From NCBI RefSeq assembly GCF_022539405.1, contig NZ_CP054394.1:1992501-2056500 (forward strand): a stretch of DNA of 64,000 nt, given 5' to 3'. Positions within the stretch are counted from its first letter, which is position 1; each line of letters begins with the position of its first letter. The stretch is from Natranaerofaba carboxydovora. Lineage in GTDB: Bacteria > Bacillota > Natranaerobiia > Natranaerobiales > Natranaerofabaceae. The translations under genes were made by a program, and so were the position numbers. The notes below the pieces were generated by a model. The model saw only the letters and a list, made by a program, of their open reading frames with translations. It had not been told where the DNA came from and did not search any database. Shown here in pieces: positions 28,245-36,422 of this stretch.

Positions 28245-30803
28245 TTACTTTGCAACTTTTTCTTTTTTATTAAAGGTTAGCTCCTTAGATTCTTTTTCTT
28301 CTAAATCTACTATATCTACATCTACAATTATTTCGTCCCCCGCTACTATTTCACCACTTAAAATTTTCTCTGATAAAGTATCCTCTAGATATTTCTGAAT
28401 AACTCTTCTAAGTGGTCTTGCTCCATAAGCAGGATCATAGCCTTTTTCTGCTAATAATTCTTTTGCTTCTTTTGTTACCATTAGGTTAATATCAAATTCT
28501 TTCATCCTTCTATCCAGCTCTTGTAACATCAAATCAATAATTATCTTTAAATGCTCTCTTTCTAAAGAATGAAAAACAATTATCTCATCTAATCTGTTCA
28601 AAAATTCTGGTTTAAAAGTATTTTTCAAGACCTCAACCACTTGATTTTTCATGCTTTGGTAATTATTCTGCTTATTTTCTTCCTCAGTTGCAAATCCAAG
28701 TCCTTTAACACTTGACCCCTCATTAATCCTCTCTGCACCAACATTTGAAGTCATTATGATCACCGTATTCTTAAAATCAACAACTCTACCTTTAGAATCT
28801 GTTAATCTTCCATCTTCTAAAACTTGAAGCAATGTATTAAATACCTCTGGATGAGCTTTTTCTATTTCGTCAAACAAAATCACCGAATACGGGCGTCTCC
28901 TCACCTGTTCAGTTAATTGACCTCCATCATCATGTCCAATGTACCCCGGAGGTGAACCTACAAGCTTAGATGTCGTATGACGTTCCATATATTCAGACAT
29001 ATCTAACCTAATAATGGCGTTTTCGTCTGCAAAAAGTGCTTCTGCCAGCGCTTTTGCAAGTTCTGATTTCCCTACCCCGGTAGGTCCTAAGAATACAAAA
29101 GAACCAATCGGCCTTTTGGGGCTTTTTAGACCTGCTCTAGCTCTTCTAATAGCATTTGATACAGCTGTTACTGCTTCGTCCTGGCCAACGATACGTTTGT
29201 GTAGCGTTACTTCCATATCAAGAAGTTTGTCGCTTTCTTCTTTAGTTAATCTACTTACTGGTATACCAGTCCAGTCAGAAACCACATTTGCTATATCCTC
29301 ACCACCTACCTGAAGAGGTTTGTCTAAATTCTTCTGCTGTTGTTCAATCATATTCATTTCCTCATCTCTTAATTCGGCTGCTTTTTCATAATCCTGATGA
29401 TTTACAGCTACTCTTTTCTCATCTCTAATATGATCTAATTTGGTTTCTAATTCTTTTTCTGAATTCGAAGAATCAAAGGAATATAATTTTACTCCAGCTG
29501 CTGCTTCATCAATTAAATCAATAGCTTTATCAGGCAAAAATCTACTGGTTATATATCTATCAGAAAGTTTAACCGCATTTTCTAATGCTTCATCTGTAAT
29601 TTCTACTTCATGGTGAGCCTCATATCTATCTCTTAGACCTTTTAACACTTCTAACGTTTCATAATTAGTAGGCTCGTCTATCTTTATCGGTTGAAAACGT
29701 CTTTCAAGGGCCGAATCTCTTTCGATATTCTTCCTGTATTCATCCAGAGTAGTTGCACCAATGCACTGAAGCTCTCCCCTGGCCAAAGCTGGTTTTAGAA
29801 TATTTGAAGCATCAATTGCTCCTTCTGCACCACCAGCACCAATAACAGTGTGAAGCTCATCGATGAAAAGTATTATATTCTTATTACTAACCACTTCATC
29901 AACTATACCTTTTAATCTTTCTTCAAATTCACCACGATATTTAGTTCCCGCAACTATTGATGCTAATTGCAAACTTACAATTCTTTTACCTTCCAATATC
30001 TGCGGTATATCACCTTCAACTATTTTTCTGGCAATACCTTCTGCTATTGCCGTCTTTCCAACTCCAGGCTCTCCAACTATACAAGGATTATTTTTTGTCC
30101 TTCTAGATAGGACCTGGATCACTCTTTCTATTTCTTTTTCCCTTCCAATAATTGGATCTAATTTGTCTTCCATAGCTAATTTCGTAAGATCAGTCCCAAA
30201 TGAATCTAAAACTGACTGTTTTTCAGAATTTGGATTTTGTTTCATAAATTTTTCACCACCAAATTTATTAAATTTCCCCTCTTTAATATCAAAGTTTTTC
30301 TCTTGATATTCATCTGCTTCTCTTTCATCAAATCCGCTCAAAATCTTTAAAACTTCCTCTCTCGCACTCTCTAGACTTACATTCATCTTACCAAGTATCT
30401 CAGAGGCCACACCCTCGTCAGCTTTGTCTTTTTCTGCTAACTCGCCTTCCATTATTAACCCTAATAACAGATGCTCAGTACCTACATAATTGTGACCCAT
30501 CTTCTTTGCTCCCTCTAAGGCAAGCTCAATTACTGTTTTTACGCCTGTTGTATATGGGAAGTACCCCTGTTTTTCTCCTTCATCATAATCTTTAATCTTG
30601 TTAAAATCTTCTATAATCTCTCCTCTTACATTTTCTATATATACACCAAGGTTATTTAATGCTATCGCTCCAACCCCGTCACTTTCACGTAAAAGCCCTA
30701 ACAATACATGCTCTGTTCCTATATAATCATTGTTTAATGATTTGGCCTCTTCAAGGGATAAAGTCATTACTCTTTGCGCTTTTTTAGTAAACCTTTTACT
30801 CAT
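28245..30803 (-). CDS. clpC: ClpC AAA+ chaperone/unfoldase
   Basis: An 852-residue Hsp100 unfoldase that feeds substrates to ClpP. Domains in order are a double N-terminal Clp repeat (residues 1-150), AAA-1 with Walker A GEPGVGKTA near 217 and Walker B FIDELH, a middle region with a UVR-like YEKAAELRDEEM segment that marks ClpC, AAA-2 with GPTGVGKSELAK near 552, and a C-terminal small domain. I choose the ATG at 30803 (MSKRFTKKAQRV), since the GTG three codons earlier lies in the GGGGTGG ribosome site. Unlike the usual ctsR-mcsA-mcsB-clpC operon, it stands alone here. A CtsR-type operator sits just upstream, so heat and stress control by CtsR is probable. Confidence 0.95.
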   Translation of the reverse strand: MSKRFTKKAQRVMTLSLEEAKSLNNDYIGTEHVLLGLLRESDGVGAIALNNLGVYIENVRGEIIEDFNKIKDYDEGEKQGYFPYTTGVKTVIELALEGAKKMGHNYVGTEHLLLGLIMEGELAEKDKADEGVASEILGKMNVSLESAREEVLKILSGFDEREADEYQEKNFDIKEGKFNKFGGEKFMKQNPNSEKQSVLDSFGTDLTKLAMEDKLDPIIGREKEIERVIQVLSRRTKNNPCIVGEPGVGKTAIAEGIARKIVEGDIPQILEGKRIVSLQLASIVAGTKYRGEFEERLKGIVDEVVSNKNIILFIDELHTVIGAGGAEGAIDASNILKPALARGELQCIGATTLDEYRKNIERDSALERRFQPIKIDEPTNYETLEVLKGLRDRYEAHHEVEITDEALENAVKLSDRYITSRFLPDKAIDLIDEAAAGVKLYSFDSSNSEKELETKLDHIRDEKRVAVNHQDYEKAAELRDEEMNMIEQQQKNLDKPLQVGGEDIANVVSDWTGIPVSRLTKEESDKLLDMEVTLHKRIVGQDEAVTAVSNAIRRARAGLKSPKRPIGSFVFLGPTGVGKSELAKALAEALFADENAIIRLDMSEYMERHTTSKLVGSPPGYIGHDDGGQLTEQVRRRPYSVILFDEIEKAHPEVFNTLLQVLEDGRLTDSKGRVVDFKNTVIIMTSNVGAERINEGSSVKGLGFATEEENKQNNYQSMKNQVVEVLKNTFKPEFLNRLDEIIVFHSLEREHLKIIIDLMLQELDRRMKEFDINLMVTKEAKELLAEKGYDPAYGARPLRRVIQKYLEDTLSEKILSGEIVAGDEIIVDVDIVDLEEKESKELTFNKKEKVAK

Positions 30804-30847
30804 TTTTACCACCCCATTTTTTAATTTTCCCTATTAACTCCAGCTGT

Positions 30848-30864
30848 TTTGACCTTCTTTGACT
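30848..30864 (-). promoter_or_regulatory. CtsR-type operator for clpC
   Basis: On the minus strand the bases AGTCAAAGAAGGTCAAA match the established CtsR heptad consensus RGTCAAA-NAN-RGTCAAA exactly. It lies 44 bases upstream of the clpC ATG and overlaps the predicted transcription start, the classical repressing position. Confidence 0.75.
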
Positions 30865-30874
30865 ATTTAAATAA

Positions 30875-30903
30875 ATTATACCCTATTAACGTATAAAAGT
30901 AAA
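30875..30903 (-). promoter_or_regulatory. clpC promoter
   Basis: TTTACT (30898-30903 on the minus strand), a 17-base spacer and a perfect TATAAT (30875-30880). The predicted start of transcription falls at about 30867, directly before the CtsR-type operator. Confidence 0.65.
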
Positions 30904-31035
30904 GATAAGAATTTAAGAATTACATTAAATTTCCTTCCATATGCTTAGTTTTACTTCAACATTCCATGTTTTTTGATATTATTAGTTATTATTATTGGTT
31001 GGGTCAATTTTCATAAAATTTTTAATAGAATCTCA

Positions 31036-31052
31036 ATTGGGTCAATGCCAAT
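31036..31052. promoter_or_regulatory. Palindrome ATTGG-N7-CCAAT, distal copy
   Basis: ATTGG (31036-31040) and CCAAT (31048-31052), separated by seven bases. The same arms and spacing occur again in the promoter at 31208-31224, which suggests two binding sites for one dimeric regulator. Confidence 0.4.
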
Positions 31053-31202
31053 GTTAAGAGTCAATTGTTTTACCCAGATTGTCAGAATTAAATAGATATC
31101 AAATAGATTTCCCAAAACTTCCTAAAGCCTTTTTCGCACGGCATTGTTTTAGCCGTTAATATTTTAGCAACGCTTTGACATCATTGCGGTTCATTGTTTT
31201 GT

Positions 31203-31232
31203 TTGACATTGGCCTGTGTCCAATGCTAAAAT
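31203..31232 (+). promoter_or_regulatory. Promoter with embedded palindrome for CoA-transferase gene
   Basis: TTGACA (31203-31208), 18-base spacer, TAAAAT (31227-31232). The palindrome ATTGG-N7-CCAAT (31208-31224) fills the spacer almost exactly, so a protein bound there would block RNA polymerase. The gene starts 50 bases downstream. Confidence 0.6.
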
Positions 31233-31281
31233 ATACAAACAATCGGTATCTTAAATTACGTAATCAGGGGGGAGCTTAATA

Positions 31282-32799
31282 ATGAAAACAGATAGAATAT
31301 TAAATAGTAAATTATATAAGAAAGTCATATCTGCAGACCAGGCTGCAAACATTATAGAAAACAACATGACTGTTGCAACTAGCGGATTTACCCTTTCTGG
31401 CTATCCAACAGAAGTGCCCCTGGCTATCGCCAGAAAAGCAGAAAAAGAAAAAAACTTTAAAATCAATTTGTACACGGGAGCCTCGGTAGGTGAAGAGCTA
31501 GACAAAGCTTTGGCTGATAACAACGCAATAAACAAAAGGCTTCCTTATCAGACTAATAACAAAACAAGGGATATGATCAACGACCAGCGCATAAATTACA
31601 TCGATCTACATTTGAGCCATTTCCCCCAGGAGTTACGTTATGGATTTTATGGCAAAATTGATGTGGCAATAATAGAAGCAGCATCAATTACTAAAGAAGG
31701 TAACATTGTACCAACAACATCAGTTGGCGCAAGTCCAACTTTTTGTGACCTAGCAGACAGTATTATAGTAGAAATTAACGATAATAAGCCAATTGAATTG
31801 TCAGGGATGCATGATATCTATACACCATTAGACCCACCAAACAGAGAACCAATTCCTTTAACAAGTCCAGAAGATAGAATAGGTACCCCCTACATCAAAG
31901 TAGATCCTGACAAAATAAAAGGCATTGTTTTAACCAATAGACGAAAAAACATTTCAAAAATACTATCCACTGATGAAACAAGTGATCAGATAGCTAACCA
32001 TTTAATAGAGTTTTTACAAGGTGAAGTCCTAAAAGGAAGATTAGGAAAAAATCTACTCCCTCTACAGTCAGGAGTAGGCAAAGTTTCAAACGCTGTATTA
32101 AAAGGACTATCTAATTCGATGTTCAAAGACTTATATTTTTATTCCGAAGTTATACAGGATTCGGTCCTTGATCTATTAGATGAAGGCACAATCAAATTTG
32201 CTTCCGCAACTGCATTTTCATTATCAGAACATGGTTTTAAAAAAATGGTCAAAAACATTGATACCCTAAAAGACAAAATTGTACTAAGACCCCAAGAGAT
32301 AAGCAATCATCCTGAAATTATAAGACGACTGGGCTCAATAGCAATGAATACAGCTATCGAAATAGACATATTCGGCAATGTGAATTCTTCACATATTAAT
32401 GGAAGTGATTTGATGAATGGTATTGGTGGTTCAGGAGATTTTGCGAGAAATAGCTATATGAGTATATTTACCACCCCTTCTGTAGCAAAAGGAGGTAGCA
32501 TCTCGGCCATAGTACCAATGGTCACTCATGTTGACCATACTGAACACGATGTCCAAATAGTAGTAACAGAGCAGGGACTAGCTGATTTAAGAGGATTAGC
32601 GCCAATCGAAAGAGCAGAAGCAATAATAGAAAATTGTGCTCACCCAAACTTCAAAAATTTGCTCTGGGCCTACCTAGAAAAAGCAAAGAAAAAATCTGGC
32701 CACACGCCCCATTTATTAGATAAGGCATTTAGTTATAATTTAGAATTGCACCCATATAGTAAAGAAAACAATGTAACAACACTTGAGTCTTTAACATAG
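31282..32799 (+). CDS. Acetyl-CoA hydrolase/CoA-transferase (Cat1/AarC-like)
   Basis: A 505-residue CoA-transferase of the family that includes succinyl-CoA:acetate CoA-transferase (Cat1, AarC, ACH1). It moves CoA between an acyl-CoA and a free acid through an enzyme glutamyl-CoA intermediate. The expected catalytic glutamate lies in the FYSEVIQD segment near residue 295. The CoA-binding region VTEQGLADLRG near 432-445 and the early VATSGFTLSGYPTEVP are also typical. Full length and intact. The ATG follows AGGGGGGAG. Its promoter region contains two copies of a palindrome (ATTGG-N7-CCAAT), so it is likely under specific control. It fits an acid-fermentation or acid-uptake role beside the ADP-forming acyl-CoA ligase at 22 kb. 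Confidence 0.9.
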   Translation: MKTDRILNSKLYKKVISADQAANIIENNMTVATSGFTLSGYPTEVPLAIARKAEKEKNFKINLYTGASVGEELDKALADNNAINKRLPYQTNNKTRDMINDQRINYIDLHLSHFPQELRYGFYGKIDVAIIEAASITKEGNIVPTTSVGASPTFCDLADSIIVEINDNKPIELSGMHDIYTPLDPPNREPIPLTSPEDRIGTPYIKVDPDKIKGIVLTNRRKNISKILSTDETSDQIANHLIEFLQGEVLKGRLGKNLLPLQSGVGKVSNAVLKGLSNSMFKDLYFYSEVIQDSVLDLLDEGTIKFASATAFSLSEHGFKKMVKNIDTLKDKIVLRPQEISNHPEIIRRLGSIAMNTAIEIDIFGNVNSSHINGSDLMNGIGGSGDFARNSYMSIFTTPSVAKGGSISAIVPMVTHVDHTEHDVQIVVTEQGLADLRGLAPIERAEAIIENCAHPNFKNLLWAYLEKAKKKSGHTPHLLDKAFSYNLELHPYSKENNVTTLESLT

Positions 32800-32825
32800 A
32801 CAGACTCTGACGTAGTTCACGCTTG

Positions 32826-32924
32826 ATTCTGGTGCAAAAAGTCATATTAACATAGTTTTATGTCTAGTTGTAATACATCTTGATAACACTATGACTTATG
32901 TAAATAGACTTTTTGCACCAGAAT
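32826..32924. repeat. MITE-like inverted-repeat element, copy 1 (99 bp)
   Basis: Two perfect 18-base terminal inverted repeats (ATTCTGGTGCAAAAAGTC at 32826-32843, its complement at 32907-32924) enclose 63 bases with no coding capacity. An AATACATCTTGAT internal segment is shared with the longer copy at 46.5 kb. It lies between the convergent CoA-transferase and EamA genes and could also act as their terminator. Confidence 0.7.
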
Positions 32925-32950
32925 TATTATTTTAATTTTTTTATTACAGA

Positions 32951-33826
32951 TCATCTGGTTTTAACTGTTAATAAAGCAAGGCTAATAAACAACAATATTA
33001 TTCCCACAAAATTAATACTTGTTATCTCCTCCCCCAACAGGAAAAATCCTAGTAGCGCTGCTGTCAAAGGCTCTGCAAGAGTTAGAGTAACACTTGTAGA
33101 CGCCGGAACCTTGGACAATCCGGCAGAAAAGAGTAAGTATGCTGCAACTGTAGAAAATACACCCAAATACAAAATAGTGAGAAAACCAGGTAACTGAAAT
33201 ACCCAATCTATAGGGTAAAAGAAAATTATAGGCATTAGGAATATTGCACTACTAGCAAATATAACTGCTGTCACTGCTTCTGGGGCCTGATGATTTAATA
33301 AAACTTTACTTCCAAGTATATATATAGAAAAAGCAAACCCAGCTATAAGGGAAAAGAATACTCCTAAGGGATCAGCCGTAGCTTCCACTTCGCTCGAGAT
33401 AACCAGAAGAATACATCCTGTTATGGCAAACACTGTAGAAAAATACCACACTTTTTTAGGTACTTCTTTCAAAAAAATATATGATAGTATCCCTGAAATT
33501 ACAGGGGCAGTTCCCATAATTACAATTGTCCCGACAGCCACACCAGCTAATCTAACACCTGTAAAAAAGAAAGGTTGAAAGGCAGCCATTCCAATTATTG
33601 AAACTATAACAGGTTTTATTGGCCAGGGGTTATCAAAATTGATAGACCCTCTGAAAATCGCTAACATCAATAATAAAAAACCACCCAACAACATTCTAAG
33701 TGAAGCCACAGTTATTGGAATAGCTTCGGGTGGTCCAAGGGCTTGAGCAGTTCCTGAGGTTCCCCAGATAGCTGCCCCAACCACTACAAAAATAGCCCCT
33801 ATAATTCTATCCTTTTTTGGTTCCAA
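32951..33826 (-). CDS. EamA-family (DMT) permease
   Basis: A 291-residue protein with ten hydrophobic helices in two homologous halves, as in the EamA drug/metabolite transporter superfamily. The first half carries GAAIWGTSGTAQ near residue 18 and the second a comparable start near ISSEVEATADPLG-FFSLIAGF around 135. These transporters commonly export amino acids or metabolites; the substrate cannot be assigned. The start is a TTG after GGAGTGATATAAT, giving MEPKKDRIIG. The C-terminus SLALLTVKTR is typical of the family. It is convergent with the CoA-transferase gene, separated by the inverted-repeat element. No operon partner is visible. Confidence 0.85.
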   Translation of the reverse strand: MEPKKDRIIGAIFVVVGAAIWGTSGTAQALGPPEAIPITVASLRMLLGGFLLLMLAIFRGSINFDNPWPIKPVIVSIIGMAAFQPFFFTGVRLAGVAVGTIVIMGTAPVISGILSYIFLKEVPKKVWYFSTVFAITGCILLVISSEVEATADPLGVFFSLIAGFAFSIYILGSKVLLNHQAPEAVTAVIFASSAIFLMPIIFFYPIDWVFQLPGFLTILYLGVFSTVAAYLLFSAGLSKVPASTSVTLTLAEPLTAALLGFFLLGEEITSINFVGIILLFISLALLTVKTR

Positions 33827-34130
33827 ATTATATCACTCCATTATAAAACATAACTTTATATTATTCCGTTAAAAGCAATCTTATATAATACTATCATTAC
33901 TTATAACTTTGAATCAATCTTTTTTATAAAGTCACCCTTTTCATTTATACATATTTTTTTGAAGTTTGGATAATTTTTAGCAGGTATTTTTTATTTTATC
34001 TAGAATTAGCTAATTTAGAATAAAATAAGATTGTTGGTAATATTATGATAAAGGTTATATAGGTAACACGGGGGTCTCTATATAGTACCCCCATAATATT
34101 AAATAAAATTTTTAAAGGAGGGAATTTATC
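33827..34130. other. Upstream region of the wall-anchored flavoprotein gene
   Basis: This 304-base AT-rich gap has no gene. It carries a weak promoter-like pair (TTGTTG near 34031, TTATAT about 18 bases later) and the hairpin at 34070-34092. Nothing else was recognised. Confidence 0.4.
34070..34092 (+). promoter_or_regulatory. GC-rich palindrome in leader of wall-anchored flavoprotein gene
   Basis: GGGGGT (34070-34075) and ACCCCC (34087-34092) flank CTCTATATAGT. The palindrome is conspicuous in an AT-rich leader and lies about 40 bases before the TTG start, close to the predicted transcription start. It may be an operator or a 5' RNA hairpin that stabilises the message. Confidence 0.45.
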
Positions 34131-34625
34131 TTGAAGAAAATTGCAATTTTAGCAGTATTTGCTCTAGTTCTTGGGCTAACTTCAGGAGCTATGGCAGGAT
34201 ACGCAGATGGTACTTATGAAGGAGAGGCAGAAGGTTTTAATGGCCCTGTTACAGTTGAAGTAACTGTAGAAGGTGGAGAAATTACTGCCATTGACGCTAC
34301 AGGTGACGATGAAACACCAGATTACTGGGAAGATGCTCAAGTTACTGTAGATGACATTATTGCTGCCCAGTCTACTGATGTAGACCTAGAGACTGGAGCA
34401 ACTGGCTCAAGCGAAGGAATAGCTAACGCTGTTGACAACGCACTTGCAGATGCAGAAGCAGAAGAAACCGAAGAAGAGCCTGCTGAAGAGCCTGAAGAAG
34501 AAGTAGACGAAGAAGAGGAAGAAGAAGAACTTCCTGAAACTGGTGGCGGCGTTCTACCAATACTACCTGGTATCGGCGGACTTATTGCTGCTGGTGGAGC
34601 ACTATTAATCGCTAAGAGAAAGTAA
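34131..34625 (+). CDS. LPXTG-anchored FMN-binding domain protein
   Basis: A 164-residue surface protein. Signal peptide residues 1-23 (cut after AMA-G) are followed by a compact FMN_bind domain (residues 24-107) that starts YADGTYEGEAEG and ends in the flavinylation motif TGATGSS, with Thr91 the expected attachment point for FMN via a phosphoester. Residues 108-133 are a Glu-rich stalk. LPETG (134-138), a hydrophobic helix and KRK form a sortase signal. TTG start after AAAGGAGGG. A class D sortase gene begins 39 bases downstream, so it is probably the dedicated anchoring enzyme. FMN attachment needs an ApbE-type transferase, which is not in the window. Likely role: wall-held flavin redox carrier; partner unknown. 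Confidence 0.88.
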   Translation: MKKIAILAVFALVLGLTSGAMAGYADGTYEGEAEGFNGPVTVEVTVEGGEITAIDATGDDETPDYWEDAQVTVDDIIAAQSTDVDLETGATGSSEGIANAVDNALADAEAEETEEEPAEEPEEEVDEEEEEEELPETGGGVLPILPGIGGLIAAGGALLIAKRK

Positions 34626-34664
34626 ATTTAAATTGACACGTATGAAATAAAGGGTGAAAAATCT

Positions 34665-35375
34665 ATGAGTTATAAAAATACAATATCTAAACTACAGGAT
34701 AAAATACAAAATAAAATACGAGTTCGCACCCTAATTGGAATTGTACTTTTGCTGGCCGGAATTTCTCTGGCCAGCTTTCCTTATTTCCATAATATGTATT
34801 ACCAACATATACAAGCAAGCCAGGTTGAACAAAAATTAGCAGAATTCCAGGAGAAAGAAAATCCCTCATTTGTAGCAGAAGATAGAGCCTATGAAAGAAA
34901 TGTAACCCAGGACGTTTATGAAGACAAAGATCAGGAAGAGGAGCAAAGTGATGAAAGATTCGCCAACGAATTAGAACCTGATGATGGCATCCTGGAAATT
35001 CCAGCAATTAATCTACAATTAACAATAGGATATGGGGTAGAGCTCTCTGATTTAGAATCTAGTCCAGGGTTTTATCCAGAAAGCGGAACTCCAGAAACCG
35101 GAAATGTATCTATCGCAGGACACAGAACAACCTATGGTGCACCTTTTAATCAATTAAACGAACTAGACGAAGATGATGATATATACCTTTACTATCAGGA
35201 CAAAAAATATACTTACAAAGTTAGCGAAGTTTTTGACACACACAAGCACGATTGGACAATTATTGAACCTACTTCTGAGCCTGCTTTAACTTTAACAACA
35301 TGTCATCCACCTGGCTCATCTGAGAGACGCCTGATAGTTCGCGCTTATCTAGATGACTCTAAAGATGACTTTTAA
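34665..35375 (+). CDS. Class D sortase
   Basis: A 236-residue membrane-anchored transpeptidase with one N-terminal helix (residues about 21-40), an acidic stalk, then the sortase beta-barrel. Catalytic residues are readable: His153 in IAGHRTTYG, Cys213 in TLTTCHPPG, and an Arg in RRLIVRA (residues 221-222). The TLTTC and absence of extra N-terminal domains suggest class D. The partner is the LPETG flavoprotein directly upstream, with a ribosome site AAAGGGTGA between them; no other LPXTG protein is in the window. This makes a two-gene unit for putting one flavoprotein into the wall. Its 3' end overlaps the convergent hydrolase gene by 17 bases. Confidence 0.88.
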   Translation: MSYKNTISKLQDKIQNKIRVRTLIGIVLLLAGISLASFPYFHNMYYQHIQASQVEQKLAEFQEKENPSFVAEDRAYERNVTQDVYEDKDQEEEQSDERFANELEPDDGILEIPAINLQLTIGYGVELSDLESSPGFYPESGTPETGNVSIAGHRTTYGAPFNQLNELDEDDDIYLYYQDKKYTYKVSEVFDTHKHDWTIIEPTSEPALTLTTCHPPGSSERRLIVRAYLDDSKDDF

Positions 35376-36240
35376 AGCGATGAATACAACTGAAAATATG
35401 TTCGCGCAATTGTTTGTATGACAAAGCCCCTGTAGTATGCCCTTTTTCTATAGTAGTAACTTTTAATCCTCCATATGAATCTTTCTGACGTTCGTATCTT
35501 ATTAGCTCATCATAACGAGCTAATAAAGGAAAAACATTACTATTATCTCTTCTGGCAAAACCTCTCTCAAAATTTAGCACAGATTCAATTAATTCAGGCT
35601 TTTGTTTGGCCTCTTCACTAACTGCTTCACTATACACAGACCTCAAAAAGACATCATCCATAGCTACACCGGCCAAAAGTGGTGTATATAATTTAGCACT
35701 ATTGTAATGGATATGATGAAGGTTCGTGATAAAACCTCCAAGGCTAGTTCCTGCAACCAAAGTTTTTTTAACATTCTTTTCCTCAAAGTAACAAGCCAGT
35801 GTTTCAATTAAACACACTGATACAGAAAGCATTGTTATAATATTTTCTAGTGATCTTATCCCATGCTGGAAATCTTTCATAGATTTATGAAAAGGTGCTC
35901 TAACTAAAACTAAATTTAAGTTTAAATTTTCTTTTTCATAAGGGAATATCCCTCTAAAGCTATAATCATAAGGTATCTCGCTTGCACCATGGTGATAGAT
36001 AATCACCGGCTTTGATTCATCTATCCACCTGGCAATACGAAATCCTGGATTTAATTCTCCAACCACAGTATTAGCATTAACCTCATAATCCCCTTCTCCC
36101 ATAATATTAGGCAATCCTAACTTAATATTTTTTAAATTTTCCTCAATTCCAATTGATTCTATTCCTTCCCTAAAGTACTTAGGCATTAACCTTGACCCAA
36201 TACCAATAGAGGCTTTGTCTATCATACCATGATAATTCAT
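35359..36240 (-). CDS. Alpha/beta-hydrolase family protein
   Basis: A 293-residue soluble protein with an alpha/beta-hydrolase plan: oxyanion-type VIIYHHGASEIP near residue 82, nucleophile elbow AGTSLGGF near 167, and a late histidine in EKGHTTGAL near 265. The Asp of the triad cannot be placed with confidence. It is not close enough to a known esterase or lipase for me to name a substrate. No signal peptide is visible, so it is cytosolic. It starts at an ATG after AAGGGGATAA and converges with the sortase gene, overlapping it by 17 bases at the 3' end. Confidence 0.7.
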   Translation of the reverse strand: MNYHGMIDKASIGIGSRLMPKYFREGIESIGIEENLKNIKLGLPNIMGEGDYEVNANTVVGELNPGFRIARWIDESKPVIIYHHGASEIPYDYSFRGIFPYEKENLNLNLVLVRAPFHKSMKDFQHGIRSLENIITMLSVSVCLIETLACYFEEKNVKKTLVAGTSLGGFITNLHHIHYNSAKLYTPLLAGVAMDDVFLRSVYSEAVSEEAKQKPELIESVLNFERGFARRDNSNVFPLLARYDELIRYERQKDSYGGLKVTTIEKGHTTGALSYKQLREHIFSCIHRFKSHL

Positions 36241-36422
36241 AATATTATCCCCTTTCTAAATTACGAAGAGATTCTAATTACAATATTCTAATTATGTTCT
36301 AGTTGGAATTATTTACTTTGAAAGAATTTTGTTTTCTTAGCGACAAAATAAATATATTTACGTTTTAATATATAGGAGTACAACAAACAAGGCAATAGAT
36401 AATATAAAGGGGGGGAGCCAAA

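Larger units (their letters stand above)
30804..31281. promoter_or_regulatory. Divergent regulatory region between clpC and CoA-transferase genes
   Basis: The 478 bases contain the clpC promoter and CtsR-type operator (30848-30903), two copies of the palindrome ATTGG-N7-CCAAT (31036-31052, 31208-31224), a direct repeat TTGGGTCAAT (30999-31008 and 31037-31046), and a strong promoter at 31203. No gene is seen in it. Confidence 0.6.

Noticed and set aside
31200-31226. Sigma-54 promoter (TGGC...TTGC-like)
   Set aside because: The GG to GC spacing is wrong, and a good -35/-10 pair overlaps the same bases.
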